Shown piece by piece: positions 7,493 to 16,850 of a stretch of 64,000 bases of DNA. The position numbers and the translations under genes are program-made. The stretch covers positions 90,874 through 154,873 of the forward strand of contig BAIF02000111.1 in NCBI GenBank assembly GCA_000509105.1. Direction: 5' to 3'. Source of the DNA: Clostridiales bacterium VE202-21. GTDB taxonomy: Bacteria; Bacillota; Clostridia; Lachnospirales; Lachnospiraceae. The number at the start of each line of letters is the position of its first letter. The stretch's first letter is position 1. A model generated the notes under the pieces. That model saw nothing but the letters and a program-made list of their open reading frames with translations. It was not told where the DNA came from and ran no database searches.

Positions 7493-8743
7493 CTATCTCT
7501 TTTTCCTTGCATTTATCAGCTTCTCGTCCCCGGTACGCAGATTCACCATCTCAATCGTCAGATCATCGTTCAGATACAGCATACTCACGGCCTGTATCCG
7601 TTTTCCATATGCTTCATAGGCTTCCCTGCTCTCCTGTTTATCCCTCTTGTGCATCTCCACGCACTTGCCCTTGGAACGGAAGTTCTTTGCAAGCGAAATA
7701 GCCCACTTCTGCGTAGCCTCCGTATAAACGATCATGTTCATCTCTCTGGTTTCCACTGGGATCTTCTGGCGGCTCAGGGCGCTCATCAGCTCGTCTATGA
7801 TGATAGCAAATCCGATCGACGGCGTATTCTCTCCGAATTTTCCCAGAAGGTTATCATAGCGTCCGCCTCTCACGATGGCATCGCCGGTACCGTATGTATA
7901 TGCACGGAAAACAACCCCTGTATAATACCCGTAGCTCCCGCTCATGCTCAGGTCAAATGTAATGTGATCCTCCACACCGTAAAGGGTCAGCAGCTGATAT
8001 AACTGCTGGAGATAGGATACGGCAAGCCTTGCGCTGTTGTTCGGCGCTATCTCCATAGCCTGGTCCAGAATCTCTACATCACCCATCAGCTCTGAGAGCA
8101 CCTGGAATGCAGCCTTAATGTTGTCCGCTGCATCCTGGTTGTCCAGGATTTCTTCCACTCCAAAATAATTTCTGTTTATGATCAGATCGTGAATCTCCGA
8201 CTTTTCTTCCTCTTCCAGTCCGGTGGCATCCATCAGGCTCTGTATGAAGTCCACATGGCCGATATTAACCTGGAATTCCTTAAGCCCTACCTTTTTCAGC
8301 CCGTCTACAACCATGGCAAGCATCTCTGCGTCCGCTTCGATGGAATCCATGCCGATCAGCTCCGCCCCCATCTGGGTATTTTCCTTCAGCCGGCCCTGAT
8401 AGCTGGAATGGTTGATAAATGTATTGCCCATATAGCAGAGCCGGACGGGGTATTCTTCTGTCTCGAACAGCGTTGCCGCCGCCCGGGCTATGGACGGCGT
8501 GATGTCCGGGCGCAGTGCCAGTGTATTGCCGTCCCTGTCAAAAAATTTATAGAGTTCTCTCGAAGATATCGTTCCGATCTCTTTTCTGAACACATCGAAG
8601 TATTCGAAAGTCGGTGTCTGAATGTCCTGATATCCGTATGCGTGCAGTACATCATGGAGCTTTTCCTGTGTTCTGAGCTTCTTCCTGCATTCTGTATTAT
8701 AAATATCCCTGACGCCTTCAGGTGTATGTAATTTCTGTTCCAT
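7493..8743 (-). CDS. hisZ: ATP phosphoribosyltransferase regulatory subunit
   Basis: A 416-residue class II synthetase-like protein without the charging motifs and anticodon domain of true HisRS. It starts MEQKLHTPEGVRDIYNTE and contains LRPDITPSIARAAAT, YYTGVVFRAYTYG and RGGRYDNLLGKFGENTPSIG. It forms the octameric holoenzyme with short HisG and passes on histidine feedback inhibition. First gene of the his operon. Confidence 0.92.
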   Translation of the reverse strand: MEQKLHTPEGVRDIYNTECRKKLRTQEKLHDVLHAYGYQDIQTPTFEYFDVFRKEIGTISSRELYKFFDRDGNTLALRPDITPSIARAAATLFETEEYPVRLCYMGNTFINHSSYQGRLKENTQMGAELIGMDSIEADAEMLAMVVDGLKKVGLKEFQVNIGHVDFIQSLMDATGLEEEEKSEIHDLIINRNYFGVEEILDNQDAADNIKAAFQVLSELMGDVEILDQAMEIAPNNSARLAVSYLQQLYQLLTLYGVEDHITFDLSMSGSYGYYTGVVFRAYTYGTGDAIVRGGRYDNLLGKFGENTPSIGFAIIIDELMSALSRQKIPVETREMNMIVYTEATQKWAISLAKNFRSKGKCVEMHKRDKQESREAYEAYGKRIQAVSMLYLNDDLTIEMVNLRTGDEKLINARKKR

Positions 8744-8793
8744 ATTTCCTGCCCTTTCACTTTATCGTGCTAATTCGTTAAATCACCCTGTAA

Positions 8794-8822
8794 ATTATAC
8801 GCAGTTTCTCCCTGATTGTCAA
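8794..8822 (-). promoter_or_regulatory. his operon promoter
   Basis: On the minus strand TTGACA (8817-8822), a 17-bp spacer and TATAAT (8794-8799) match the vegetative consensus exactly. The -35 overlaps the recU stop codon region. The leader to hisZ would be about 45 bases, too short for a T-box or a histidine attenuator, and none is visible. The sequence around 8763-8782 is weakly palindromic and could be an operator. Confidence 0.75.
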
Positions 8823-9352
8823 TCCCTGGTATCCAAATCCTTTTGTATGTAATCCAGGTACGGGACGAAACAGTTATTTTTCAGTTCCATGAAGTAGGCC
8901 GGATCCAGTTCCTCATAACGAAAGCTCTTCCGCCCGCCCTCTGCGGCGCGTTTCCAGAATCTCTTTATCTCTTTAAAACGCATATAGTAGAGTTCATGGT
9001 AACTGCTGTAATAAATAATCAAAAAGGAGATACCGCCCTGCTTCTCAAACTTTTCCATAAAATTCATCTGATGCTCATGCACATTCTGCAGCGGGAAAGT
9101 ATCCGCAGCACACTCCTTTGCATCGAAGCAGACCGGGATCCCCTGCACAGCCCCGATATAATCGACTGTACTGATCTTTTCAAAATATGCCAGCGTAATG
9201 TGGCGATGCTCTTTGTCTATCCTCACCGGAGTGATGGGGGTCGGTATCTTCTGAATCAGCGCAAGCCCCATCTCCTCGTACCGTTCGTTGGTGCGGTTTA
9301 CCAGTTCCTCCAGTGTGGAGCCGCGAAGCCCCCTTGAATTCCAGGTAGCCAT
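8819..9352 (-). CDS. recU: Holliday junction resolvase RecU
   Basis: A 177-residue nuclease. Family signatures: MATWNSRGLRGSTLEELVNRTN, KIPTPITPV, and the catalytic region STVDYIGAVQGIPVCFDAKE followed by FPLQNVHEHQMNFM. RecU cuts four-way DNA junctions during recombination and chromosome segregation in Firmicutes. It starts immediately after the RluA-type gene stop. The usual recU-pbp1 neighbourhood is not present here. Confidence 0.93.
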   Translation of the reverse strand: MATWNSRGLRGSTLEELVNRTNERYEEMGLALIQKIPTPITPVRIDKEHRHITLAYFEKISTVDYIGAVQGIPVCFDAKECAADTFPLQNVHEHQMNFMEKFEKQGGISFLIIYYSSYHELYYMRFKEIKRFWKRAAEGGRKSFRYEELDPAYFMELKNNCFVPYLDYIQKDLDTRD

Positions 9353-10348
9353 CTATAAAACACCCTTATCCTTTGCTATTTTTTGAAACTCCCCGGGAAG
9401 CGGGGCCCGAAATTCCTTTCCCGACAGACCGCTTAGTGGCCCTTCCAGTGCCGGAAAGGTAAGCCTGTATGCGTGGAGCAGCTGGTGGTTCAGCCCGTAT
9501 GCATTTTTGTACCTGTCGCCCAGTTTTCTGCCGCCATACTTGTAGTCTCCCAGGATCGGATGACCGGCAGAAGCAAGATGAGCACGGATCTGGTGAGTCT
9601 TCCCGGTAATCAGGTGTACCTCCAGCAGCGTCACGCCGCCCTTAGATTTGAGGGGGCAGAGTTCTGTCTCAATTGCCGCGCTTCCTGCTTCGGGCGAGTC
9701 TGTTATACTGACCCGATTGCTTTTTTCGTCTTTTTTCAGAAAACCACAGATCCGGGAGCGCTCTTTCACTTCCCCTTGTACAAGACAGAGATAATACTTG
9801 CCCAGTGTCCGTTCCTTAAAGAGGCGGCTCAGCTCCTGAAGGCCCTGCAGGCTTTTCCCGGCGGCTACTATGCCGCTCGTGTTCCGATCAAGCCGGTTGC
9901 AGACGGAGGGGCGGAATGTTCTCATGCCATCCCCTGTCAGACTCCCGCTCTGCAGCAGATAGTCATGCAGATATTCGACCAGTGAGACATCCGTGTCCTG
10001 AGCCTTCTGTGAAAGCATCCCGGCAGGCTTATTAATCAGTAGGATATGGCTGTCCTCATAGAGGATATCCAGACGCACATCATGGCAGGATTCTTTCTTC
10101 ATGTGTCTCTCTGCAGGGAGCCCTGCATCCCCCGCAAATTTGGCAATGGTCTCCTCTGCAAGGAACATTTTGATCTCGTCTCCTTTAAAAAGCATCTCAC
10201 TGCCGGAAGCTTTTTTCCCGTTCAGAGTAATATTCTTTTTCCGCAGCATCTTATATAAAAAGCTTTTCGGGGCCTCTCTGAGATACTTGGCCAGAAGCTT
10301 ATCCAGCCTCTGTCCCGCTTCATTGTCACCGACTGTTATCTGCTGCAT
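9353..10348 (-). CDS. RluA-family pseudouridine synthase
   Basis: A 331-residue protein. Residues 1-70 are an S4 RNA-binding domain (RLDKLLAKYLREAPKSFLYKML). The catalytic domain shows the aspartate motif CNRLDRNTSGIVAAGKS, ILLINKPAGMLSQ and LITGKTHQIRAHLASAGHPILGD. It makes pseudouridine in rRNA, probably of the RluC/RluD type; the exact position cannot be assigned. It shares an operon with recU. Confidence 0.9.
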   Translation of the reverse strand: MQQITVGDNEAGQRLDKLLAKYLREAPKSFLYKMLRKKNITLNGKKASGSEMLFKGDEIKMFLAEETIAKFAGDAGLPAERHMKKESCHDVRLDILYEDSHILLINKPAGMLSQKAQDTDVSLVEYLHDYLLQSGSLTGDGMRTFRPSVCNRLDRNTSGIVAAGKSLQGLQELSRLFKERTLGKYYLCLVQGEVKERSRICGFLKKDEKSNRVSITDSPEAGSAAIETELCPLKSKGGVTLLEVHLITGKTHQIRAHLASAGHPILGDYKYGGRKLGDRYKNAYGLNHQLLHAYRLTFPALEGPLSGLSGKEFRAPLPGEFQKIAKDKGVL

Positions 10349-10363
10349 AAAACTGGTTCCTTT

Positions 10364-10942
10364 CTACATGGATATATTCAATATCACCTGTTTGATCTGT
10401 CTTTCTATCTCTTTTGTATCCCCTTTTTCCACAGCAGCTATCGAATTGAGACCCTCAGCCCTTGCCAGAAAAGCGGTATAGTTATTCAGGATTTTCACCG
10501 AGACATCCGGAAAATGATTCTGGTTCAGGATACTTTTTATATGGGCAGCTGCGTATTTTACATCCACTTTTTCGCTGTTCGTATATCCGAAGATTGTATT
10601 TCCGGAAATCACAATGCAGTCCACCGGCATCACTTTTTCCCGGCTTGTAATGATCATGTCATAGACTGCCGTTATATTGCCGGTCTTTGCCTTAATCTCG
10701 TCTGCACGGATGACTGCAATAGACGGATAGGGAAATCGGGTAATGACACCCACCAGCGCCTTGGACGCCGGGAGACACCCCAATACAGCAACAACGGTCA
10801 TCAGATTCAGTCTCGTATGCGCCTGGCTGTAACCCAGAATGAAAATAGCAGCCACCAGTGCAAAATAAATCACGGTCCGGATAATCTCTGCTTTTTTCTT
10901 ATAATCCAGATATCCCGGCTCTCCTTTTATCACCTTAGTCAT
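10364..10942 (-). CDS. Conserved membrane protein, unknown function
   Basis: A 192-residue protein with a clear GGAG site. Two adjacent membrane helices (about 20-40 and 46-66) are followed by a 125-residue soluble domain with RFPYPSIAVIRADEIKA and VDCIVISGNTIFGYTNSEK. I do not recognise a characterised family. The context of RNA modification and recombination genes gives no clear function. Confidence 0.7.
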   Translation of the reverse strand: MTKVIKGEPGYLDYKKKAEIIRTVIYFALVAAIFILGYSQAHTRLNLMTVVAVLGCLPASKALVGVITRFPYPSIAVIRADEIKAKTGNITAVYDMIITSREKVMPVDCIVISGNTIFGYTNSEKVDVKYAAAHIKSILNQNHFPDVSVKILNNYTAFLARAEGLNSIAAVEKGDTKEIERQIKQVILNISM

Positions 10943-10955
10943 AGTGTAGTTCTCC

Positions 10956-11723
10956 TTAGTCTTTTCCCATGCTCTCTATTTTTATAATCATATTGTGCGG
11001 CAGAAGCTTTGCTCCCAGATCCGCTGCTTTCATCGCCATTCCATAGACAGATACCGGCTTTTTCTTCCTGGAATCGATCAGCGCCTGATGCACCACCTTT
11101 TCCGGGGCAGCCAGAACCGCGTCCTTCCATTTGTGCGGAAGCCTGCCGGATACGTCAAAGAATTCCGTATCCACTGGCCCGGGGCAGACTGCGGTCACAT
11201 AGATGCCGTTCTTTATTAGCTCTGCCCCCAGTGCCTGTGAGAAACTGAGTACATAGGACTTCGTCGCCGCGTAGACCGCAAAATAGGGCTGCGGGCAAAA
11301 GGCAGCTGCGGATGCCAGGTTCACAATCCGGCTTCCCTGTGTAAGGAACGGCAGGCAGGTCATGGTAAGACGGGTGAGTGCACGGCAGTTCAGATCAATC
11401 ATCTCCTGCTGTGCCTCAGGTTCTCTTTCAGCGATCTCTGCAGCCGTTCCCATTTTGCCGAAGCCTGCGGCATTCACCAGCATACGCACATCCGGTTTTT
11501 CTTTCTCAAGTGCATCCAGTATCTCACTGTAAACCTTGTTTTCGAGCAGGTTTCCCTCGAAGATCCTGCATGGAATTCTGCTCGTCTTTGCCAGAGAAAT
11601 AAGCCTGCCCTTCCTTCTTGCAGTTATCCAAATCTCGTCCAGCTCCCGGTAGAACCAGGGCAGCTGTTTAACAAATTCCCGGCCCATCCCCGATGAGGCT
11701 CCGCTTACTATTGCAATTCTCAA
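10956..11723 (-). CDS. Short-chain dehydrogenase/reductase
   Basis: About 255 residues. The glycine-rich NAD(P) loop IVSGASSGMGREF is at the N-terminus, NAAGFGKMG follows, and the catalytic Tyr-Lys pair is in YFAVYAATKSYVLSFSQALG. A Ser precedes it at IVNLASAA. The TTG at 11723 has AGAAGG eight bases upstream and is preferred to a GTG nine bases earlier whose Shine-Dalgarno would be too close. Substrate unknown; the length and PGPVDTEF motif fit the classical family. Confidence 0.82.
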   Translation of the reverse strand: MRIAIVSGASSGMGREFVKQLPWFYRELDEIWITARRKGRLISLAKTSRIPCRIFEGNLLENKVYSEILDALEKEKPDVRMLVNAAGFGKMGTAAEIAEREPEAQQEMIDLNCRALTRLTMTCLPFLTQGSRIVNLASAAAFCPQPYFAVYAATKSYVLSFSQALGAELIKNGIYVTAVCPGPVDTEFFDVSGRLPHKWKDAVLAAPEKVVHQALIDSRKKKPVSVYGMAMKAADLGAKLLPHNMIIKIESMGKD

Positions 11724-11744
11724 TCTATACACCTTCTTTTTATA

Positions 11745-13667
11745 CTATTTTTTCTGGTTTTTCTTTTTATGAACATTTCTGATTGCTTTTTTCTTAACCG
11801 GAGTTTTTTTCTTGATCTCAGTCCTTTTTCCGCCATTCTCTCCGGTGTAGGCCCTTTCTTTCGCAAATCTGCGCGGCCGGATCAGGCATTTTTCCCCAAA
11901 ACCGACCAGATCCATCCTGCCTGCCTTCTTCAGCGCCTCCATAACGAGGTCGTAGTTTTCCGGATTGCGGTATTGGATCAGCGCCCTCTGAAGCGCTTTC
12001 TCATGGGGATTTTTCGGCACGTAAACAGGCTTCATCGTCCGCGGGTCCAGTCCGGTATAATACATACAGGTGGATATCGTAGACGGTGTGGGATAAAAAT
12101 CTTGAACCTGTTCCGGCATATACCCCAGATCCCTGCAGTATTCGGCGAGCTCCACGGCGGCCTTCATATCCGATCCGGGATGGGAAGACATCAGATAAGG
12201 AACCAGAAACTGCTTTTTTCCAAGCTTTTGGTTCATGTCCCCATATATCCGGGTGAACTCCTCGTACACCTTATGTTCTGGTTTTCCCATTTTTTCCAGC
12301 ACTTCATCCGCCACATGCTCCGGAGCCACTTTCAGCTGTCCGCTCACATGGTGTTCACAGAGTTCCCTTAAAAATGTCCGGTCCCGATCGGCAAGCAGAT
12401 AATCAAACCGGATGCCTGACCGTATGAACACTTTCTTTACTCTGGGGATCTCTCTTAACTTTCTCAAAAGTTCTACATAATCCCTGTGGTCCGCCCGCAG
12501 ATTCTTACAGGGATGCGGAAACAGGCACTGTCTTTCCCTGCAGACTCCATACTGCAGCTGCTTGTTGCAGGACGGCTGCCTGAAATTCGCTGTGGGACCG
12601 CCCACATCATGGATATACCCCTTAAAATCCGGCTGTTCCGTAAGGATTTTGGCCTCCTCAAGCAGCGATTCATGGCTCCTGGCCTGGATAATCCGTCCCT
12701 GATGGAAGGTCAGGGCACAGAAACTGCATCCCCCAAAGCAGCCACGGCTGCTTGTCAGGCTGAATTTGATCTCCGAGAGGGCTGGCACGCCCCCTGCTTT
12801 CTCATAGGCCGGGTGCCAGGTACGCATAAAAGGCAGCGCGTAGATATCATCCATCTCTGTCTGATCCAGTGGTTTTGCCGGCGGATTCTGCACGAGATAC
12901 ATTTTCTCTCCGTAGGGCTCGGCAAGCCGCTTTCCTGAAAATGGATCGGTATTCTGATACTGGGTATAAAAGCTCCGGGCATAAGCCTCCTTCTTTTCAG
13001 AGATCTCCTGAAAAGAAGGAAGCATAACCGCATCGTATATGGAGTCCTGGTCTTTCACCTTCACCACTGTCCCGTCCACATAGGTCAGGTCTGATACGGC
13101 AATTCCTGCCTCAAGGGCTTCTGCAATCTCCAGCACAGAGCGCTCGCCCATTCCATATGAGATAATATCTGCACCGGAGTCCAGCAGGACAGAGCGTTTC
13201 ACCCTGCCGGACCAGTAATCATAATGTCCCAGCCTCCGCAGGCTGGCTTCAATCCCTCCCAGAATAACGGGCGTATGCTTGTACGTCCGGCGGATCAGGT
13301 TGCCATAAACTACTGCGGCATAATCCGGCCGCTTCCCCATCTCCCCGCCCGGCGTGTAAGCATCCTGGCGCCGCCGCTTTTTGGAGACGGTGTAATGGTT
13401 GACCATGGAGTCCATATTGCCGGCTGACACCAGAAACCCAAGCCTCGGCTCTCCATACTCGGCAATGCTCCCCGGATCTTTCCAGTCCGGCTGTGAGATC
13501 AGGCACACCCGGTAGCCATGCGCCTCCAGCATGCGGCTGATAATAGCCGGCCCGAAAGAAGGGTGGTCCACATACGCATCCCCCGTCACATAGACAAAGT
13601 CGGCGCGGTCCCATCCTCTTTCCAGCATCTCTTTTCTGCATAACGGTAAAAAACCCTGATTCATCAT
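11745..13667 (-). CDS. YgiQ family radical SAM protein
   Basis: A 640-residue protein. The radical SAM cluster motif is SRGCFGGCSFCALTFHQGR (Cx3Cx2C). The upstream half has HPSFGPAIISRMLEAHGYRV and GGIEASLRRLGHYDYWSG, typical of the YgiQ (UPF0313) family, and the end has PTPSTISTCMYYTGLDP. The C-terminal 40 residues are lysine-rich. The reaction is not established. It starts 1 bp after the following HAD gene's stop on the same strand. Confidence 0.92.
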   Translation of the reverse strand: MMNQGFLPLCRKEMLERGWDRADFVYVTGDAYVDHPSFGPAIISRMLEAHGYRVCLISQPDWKDPGSIAEYGEPRLGFLVSAGNMDSMVNHYTVSKKRRRQDAYTPGGEMGKRPDYAAVVYGNLIRRTYKHTPVILGGIEASLRRLGHYDYWSGRVKRSVLLDSGADIISYGMGERSVLEIAEALEAGIAVSDLTYVDGTVVKVKDQDSIYDAVMLPSFQEISEKKEAYARSFYTQYQNTDPFSGKRLAEPYGEKMYLVQNPPAKPLDQTEMDDIYALPFMRTWHPAYEKAGGVPALSEIKFSLTSSRGCFGGCSFCALTFHQGRIIQARSHESLLEEAKILTEQPDFKGYIHDVGGPTANFRQPSCNKQLQYGVCRERQCLFPHPCKNLRADHRDYVELLRKLREIPRVKKVFIRSGIRFDYLLADRDRTFLRELCEHHVSGQLKVAPEHVADEVLEKMGKPEHKVYEEFTRIYGDMNQKLGKKQFLVPYLMSSHPGSDMKAAVELAEYCRDLGYMPEQVQDFYPTPSTISTCMYYTGLDPRTMKPVYVPKNPHEKALQRALIQYRNPENYDLVMEALKKAGRMDLVGFGEKCLIRPRRFAKERAYTGENGGKRTEIKKKTPVKKKAIRNVHKKKNQKK

Positions 13668-14342
13668 TTATACTCCACAAATTTCATAGGTATGATTCTT
13701 AATATCATAATAATTGCGGATAAAATAATCCGCCAGTTTCTTCTTCTCCGCCTCATCCTGCCGGGAAAAATCATCATCCACGGCGCAGACAGACATGCCC
13801 GCATTCTTTCCCGCCTCGATTCCCCTCGGGACATCCTCGAACACAAGACAGGTCTCCGGCCGCACCTTCAGATCCTCGGCCACTTTCAGATAAACATCCG
13901 GAGCAGGTTTTCCGGCCGCCACCTCGCAGGAAGTGCGCACGGAAGAAAAGTACTGTTCGATATGAAGCGCCTTCAGCGTCGCGTCCACCAGTTCCCTGGC
14001 ATTGCTCGTGGCAATCCCCATCCGGATCCCCAGCGAGCGGAGATGTTCCAGGAATTCCCCTGCCCCGGGCTTCAAAGGCACCTTCGTCGTATACAGCCCG
14101 AATGTCATCTCCATCCATTCCCGCCGCACATCATCCAGAGTACAGGTAAGACTGGGGAATGTATCCAGAAAATATTGTGCCGTTTCTGTATAGCTTTTTC
14201 CCTCGATCGCCTTCTGGAAATTGGCAGGCACCGTAAGATTATATTTATCCATATACTGCACGTCCACCTCCGGCCAGATCCACATGGAATCCACCAGAGA
14301 GCCGTCCAGGTCAAAAATAACCGCTTTTTTATTTTCTAACAT
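13668..14342 (-). CDS. HAD superfamily hydrolase (beta-phosphoglucomutase-like)
   Basis: A 224-residue phosphatase-like protein. Motif I is DLDGSLVDSMWIWPEVD, motif II is GIATSNARELVDATL, and motif III with IV is KPAPDVYLKVAEDL and CLVFEDVPRGIEAGKNAG. A helical cap domain (residues 15-90) places it in subfamily I. The substrate is unknown. It overlaps the upstream RsuA-type gene by 7 bp, so the two are co-translated. Confidence 0.88.
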   Translation of the reverse strand: MLENKKAVIFDLDGSLVDSMWIWPEVDVQYMDKYNLTVPANFQKAIEGKSYTETAQYFLDTFPSLTCTLDDVRREWMEMTFGLYTTKVPLKPGAGEFLEHLRSLGIRMGIATSNARELVDATLKALHIEQYFSSVRTSCEVAAGKPAPDVYLKVAEDLKVRPETCLVFEDVPRGIEAGKNAGMSVCAVDDDFSRQDEAEKKKLADYFIRNYYDIKNHTYEICGV

Positions 14343-15043
14343 AATGCTTCCATCTCTTCCTTTGTCAATTCTCTGTATGCACCGATTTCCAGGTTTTCAT
14401 CCAGCTTCAGGCTGCCCATCTGCAGCCTTTTCAGATAGATCACTTCTTTTCCAACAGCCTGGAACATCCGCTTCACCTGATGAAACCTGCCTTCCCGAAC
14501 CGTCACCCGAATCTTCGATATCTCCCCCGATTCCAGTATATCCAGCTTTGCCGGCAGGGTTCTTTTCTCATCTCCAATATCAAGACCCACGGCAAATGAT
14601 TCCGCATCCGCCGCTGTCACCACTCCCTGTATCCGTGCATAATAAATCTTATCCACATGCTTTTTTGGTGAAAGCAGCCTGTGCGCCAGAGCGCCATCGT
14701 TTGTAATCAGAAGCAGCCCTTCTGTATCCTTGTCCAGGCGTCCTACCGGAAACAGATCGTCTCTATGCCTGCCTGATATCAGATCAATGACCGTCCGTTG
14801 CCTCGGATCCTCCGTAGAAGAAATAACCCCTGCCGGCTTATTCAGCATATAATACTCATATGAAATGTAACCCACAGTCTTTCCCTGATACCGGATCTCG
14901 TCTGTCTCTGTGTCCACTTTGCCCTCCGGCTTTTTTACAACCGCGCCGTTCACCTCCGCCAATCCCTTTGTAATCGCCTTCTTCACTTCACTGCGGGTTC
15001 CAAGCCCCATATCGGCCAGATACTTATCTAATCTTAACTTCAT
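14336..15043 (-). CDS. RsuA/RluB-family pseudouridine synthase
   Basis: A 235-residue protein with an N-terminal S4 domain (RLDKYLADMGLGTRSEVKK) and a catalytic domain with PVGRLDKDTEGLLLITNDG, where Asp is the nucleophile, and VREGRFHQVKRMFQAVG. It modifies one uridine in rRNA: RsuA-type (16S U516) or RluF/RluB type cannot be separated here. It lies between an rRNA methyltransferase and a HAD gene. Confidence 0.9.
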   Translation of the reverse strand: MKLRLDKYLADMGLGTRSEVKKAITKGLAEVNGAVVKKPEGKVDTETDEIRYQGKTVGYISYEYYMLNKPAGVISSTEDPRQRTVIDLISGRHRDDLFPVGRLDKDTEGLLLITNDGALAHRLLSPKKHVDKIYYARIQGVVTAADAESFAVGLDIGDEKRTLPAKLDILESGEISKIRVTVREGRFHQVKRMFQAVGKEVIYLKRLQMGSLKLDENLEIGAYRELTKEEMEALC

Positions 15044-15063
15044 AACTTATCCCATTCATGGTT

Positions 15064-16464
15064 TTAAGACATCCACCGCCAGCCCGGCAGATATTTATTC
15101 TTCAGTGTCTGATTCGCCAGCTTGCCGAATCCAAGCGGATAACCGTCCACACATACGAGGTACCAGCCTTTCTCTTTTACAGCAGTCATATCCTCCACAT
15201 CCAGGGTATCGCCCTTCAGATACTTAATCACTCTGTCGTCCGCCAGCGGGAAATCGAGAATCTTTTGATACTCCTGCTTTTTCAGGCACATAGCCAGCGC
15301 CTGGCTGGGTTCAAACCTGTTCTTCTTCAGCTCTCCCAGAAGCAGTCCCGAACGCAGGAATCTGACGCCTCGCAGCTCTGGCAGCCCGTCCGGCATATAA
15401 TAAAGCCTCTCCCCATGTATATCCAGCCGGGAAGGATCCAGCTCCCAGGATGTATCCTGCAGAAATTCCGCCAGTTCCTCCGGCAGCTTTCTGCCCTTTC
15501 CCTGCCCTGACATGCATTTCTGTCTATTCCCATTCTCCTCAAGTTCAGGAGAATGTGCTTTTTTCAGCAGCGCAAGGTAATGCCCTTCCCCCTTCATCCT
15601 GTGCGGGAAAATCCGCACGGTTTCTGCAAGTCCCGGATTGCCTCCCTCTGTTACCTCCGGCATTCCCTGTACGAACCCGTCATAGGGTTCAATCGGGCAG
15701 ACCGCAAATTCCGGATAATGAGAAATCAGATACTCTATCGTCTGCTCATTTTCCGAGGCATCGAATGTGCAGGTCGAGTACAGAAGCATCCCGCCCGGCT
15801 TGAGCATAGCAGCCGCCTGCGTGATAATACTCCTCTGGAGCTTGGAAAAAAATTCGGGACCATGCTCCTCCCATGCCTTCACCATCTTTTTATCTTTGCG
15901 GAACATGCCTTCCCCTGAACAGGGGGCGTCAATCAGAATTTTATCAAAATACTCCGTAAAATATTCGGCCAGTTTTCCAGGTTCTTCGCTCAGCACCAGC
16001 ATATTGCCGATCCCAAACAATTCCAAGTTCTTCAAAAGCCCTTTCGCCCTGGAATTGCTGATATCATTGGCGATCAGGACGCCATCTCCCTTCAGCTTAG
16101 CCCCCAGTTCCGTAGCCTTCCCGCCCGGCGCTGCACAGACATCCAGAACCCGTTCCCCCGGTTCCACCGGCAGGCGGCTGGCAGGCGTCATAGCGCTCGG
16201 CTCCTGCAGATAATACAGCCCGGCAAAGTAATAAGGATGTTTTGCTGGCTGTACCGTTTCTCCATCATAATAAAATCCGTTGGAAATCCACGGAATCGGT
16301 TCAAGCGGCCAGGGTGCAATGTTCATAAACTGTTCCACACTGATCTTATTTGTATTCACGCGCAGCCCATAGTGGCGCGGCTCATCAAAGCACTCCAGGT
16401 AGGCATCATATTCTTCTCCCAGAAGGCCTTTCATTTTCTCTTCAAATGCTTTCGGTAAGTTCAT
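15064..16464 (-). CDS. RsmF-type rRNA cytosine-C5 methyltransferase
   Basis: A 466-residue protein. The N-terminal RNA-binding part is followed by a Rossmann methyltransferase with DVCAAPGGKATELGAKL (SAM loop). The two catalytic cysteines are in DAPCSGEGMFRK and YSTCTFDASENE. The C-terminal 150 residues form the PUA-like extension found in RsmF/YebU rather than RsmB. First gene of a run of RNA-modification genes. Confidence 0.88.
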   Translation of the reverse strand: MNLPKAFEEKMKGLLGEEYDAYLECFDEPRHYGLRVNTNKISVEQFMNIAPWPLEPIPWISNGFYYDGETVQPAKHPYYFAGLYYLQEPSAMTPASRLPVEPGERVLDVCAAPGGKATELGAKLKGDGVLIANDISNSRAKGLLKNLELFGIGNMLVLSEEPGKLAEYFTEYFDKILIDAPCSGEGMFRKDKKMVKAWEEHGPEFFSKLQRSIITQAAAMLKPGGMLLYSTCTFDASENEQTIEYLISHYPEFAVCPIEPYDGFVQGMPEVTEGGNPGLAETVRIFPHRMKGEGHYLALLKKAHSPELEENGNRQKCMSGQGKGRKLPEELAEFLQDTSWELDPSRLDIHGERLYYMPDGLPELRGVRFLRSGLLLGELKKNRFEPSQALAMCLKKQEYQKILDFPLADDRVIKYLKGDTLDVEDMTAVKEKGWYLVCVDGYPLGFGKLANQTLKNKYLPGWRWMS

Positions 16465-16563
16465 ATCAAATCCTCCACATGAAACTGATTATATCATAAA
16501 TCCCACGGTAGGACTAGAGCTAAATGTGGGAATGGGGAGACACTTTTTGGGATGAGGGGGGAC

Positions 16564-16720
16564 GCAAATGACGAGGCGGGGACGGCTCATGGCGGGGCAA
16601 TGTCTGCTGGTGAAATGTCCTGACACTTCGCTAAGAAGCTGTAGAAGAAAACGCTTGCTTTATGGACTTTTCACCAGCAGACATTGTCCCGCCATGAGCC
16701 GTCCCCGCCTCGTCATTTGC
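16564..16720. repeat. Palindromic element 1 (long inverted repeat)
   Basis: Arms 16564-16620 and 16664-16720 are 57 nt each and complementary except for two positions. The 43-nt loop holds a weak inner hairpin. The outer end is GCAAATGACGAGGCGGGGAC. A tail (GCATCCAAACGGTAGG) follows at 16725-16740. The long apparent open frames crossing it are by-products of the palindrome. No transposase is near. The sequence 16465-16563 shows nothing else. Confidence 0.85.
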
Positions 16721-16850
16721 TGTTGCATCCAAACGGTAGGTAATGCGCATTCTCACGGAGGGATTACGCTGACGCAGGCAATTCCATCCGCCTCCCCCGT
16801 CTATTCTCCCAACCAGGTTACGTGCTTCTTTTCTTCCTCCGGATGTACCA

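Noticed and set aside
8744..8793. T-box or histidine attenuator before hisZ
   Set aside because: Only about 45 transcribed bases are available, with no histidine codon run, specifier loop or terminator.
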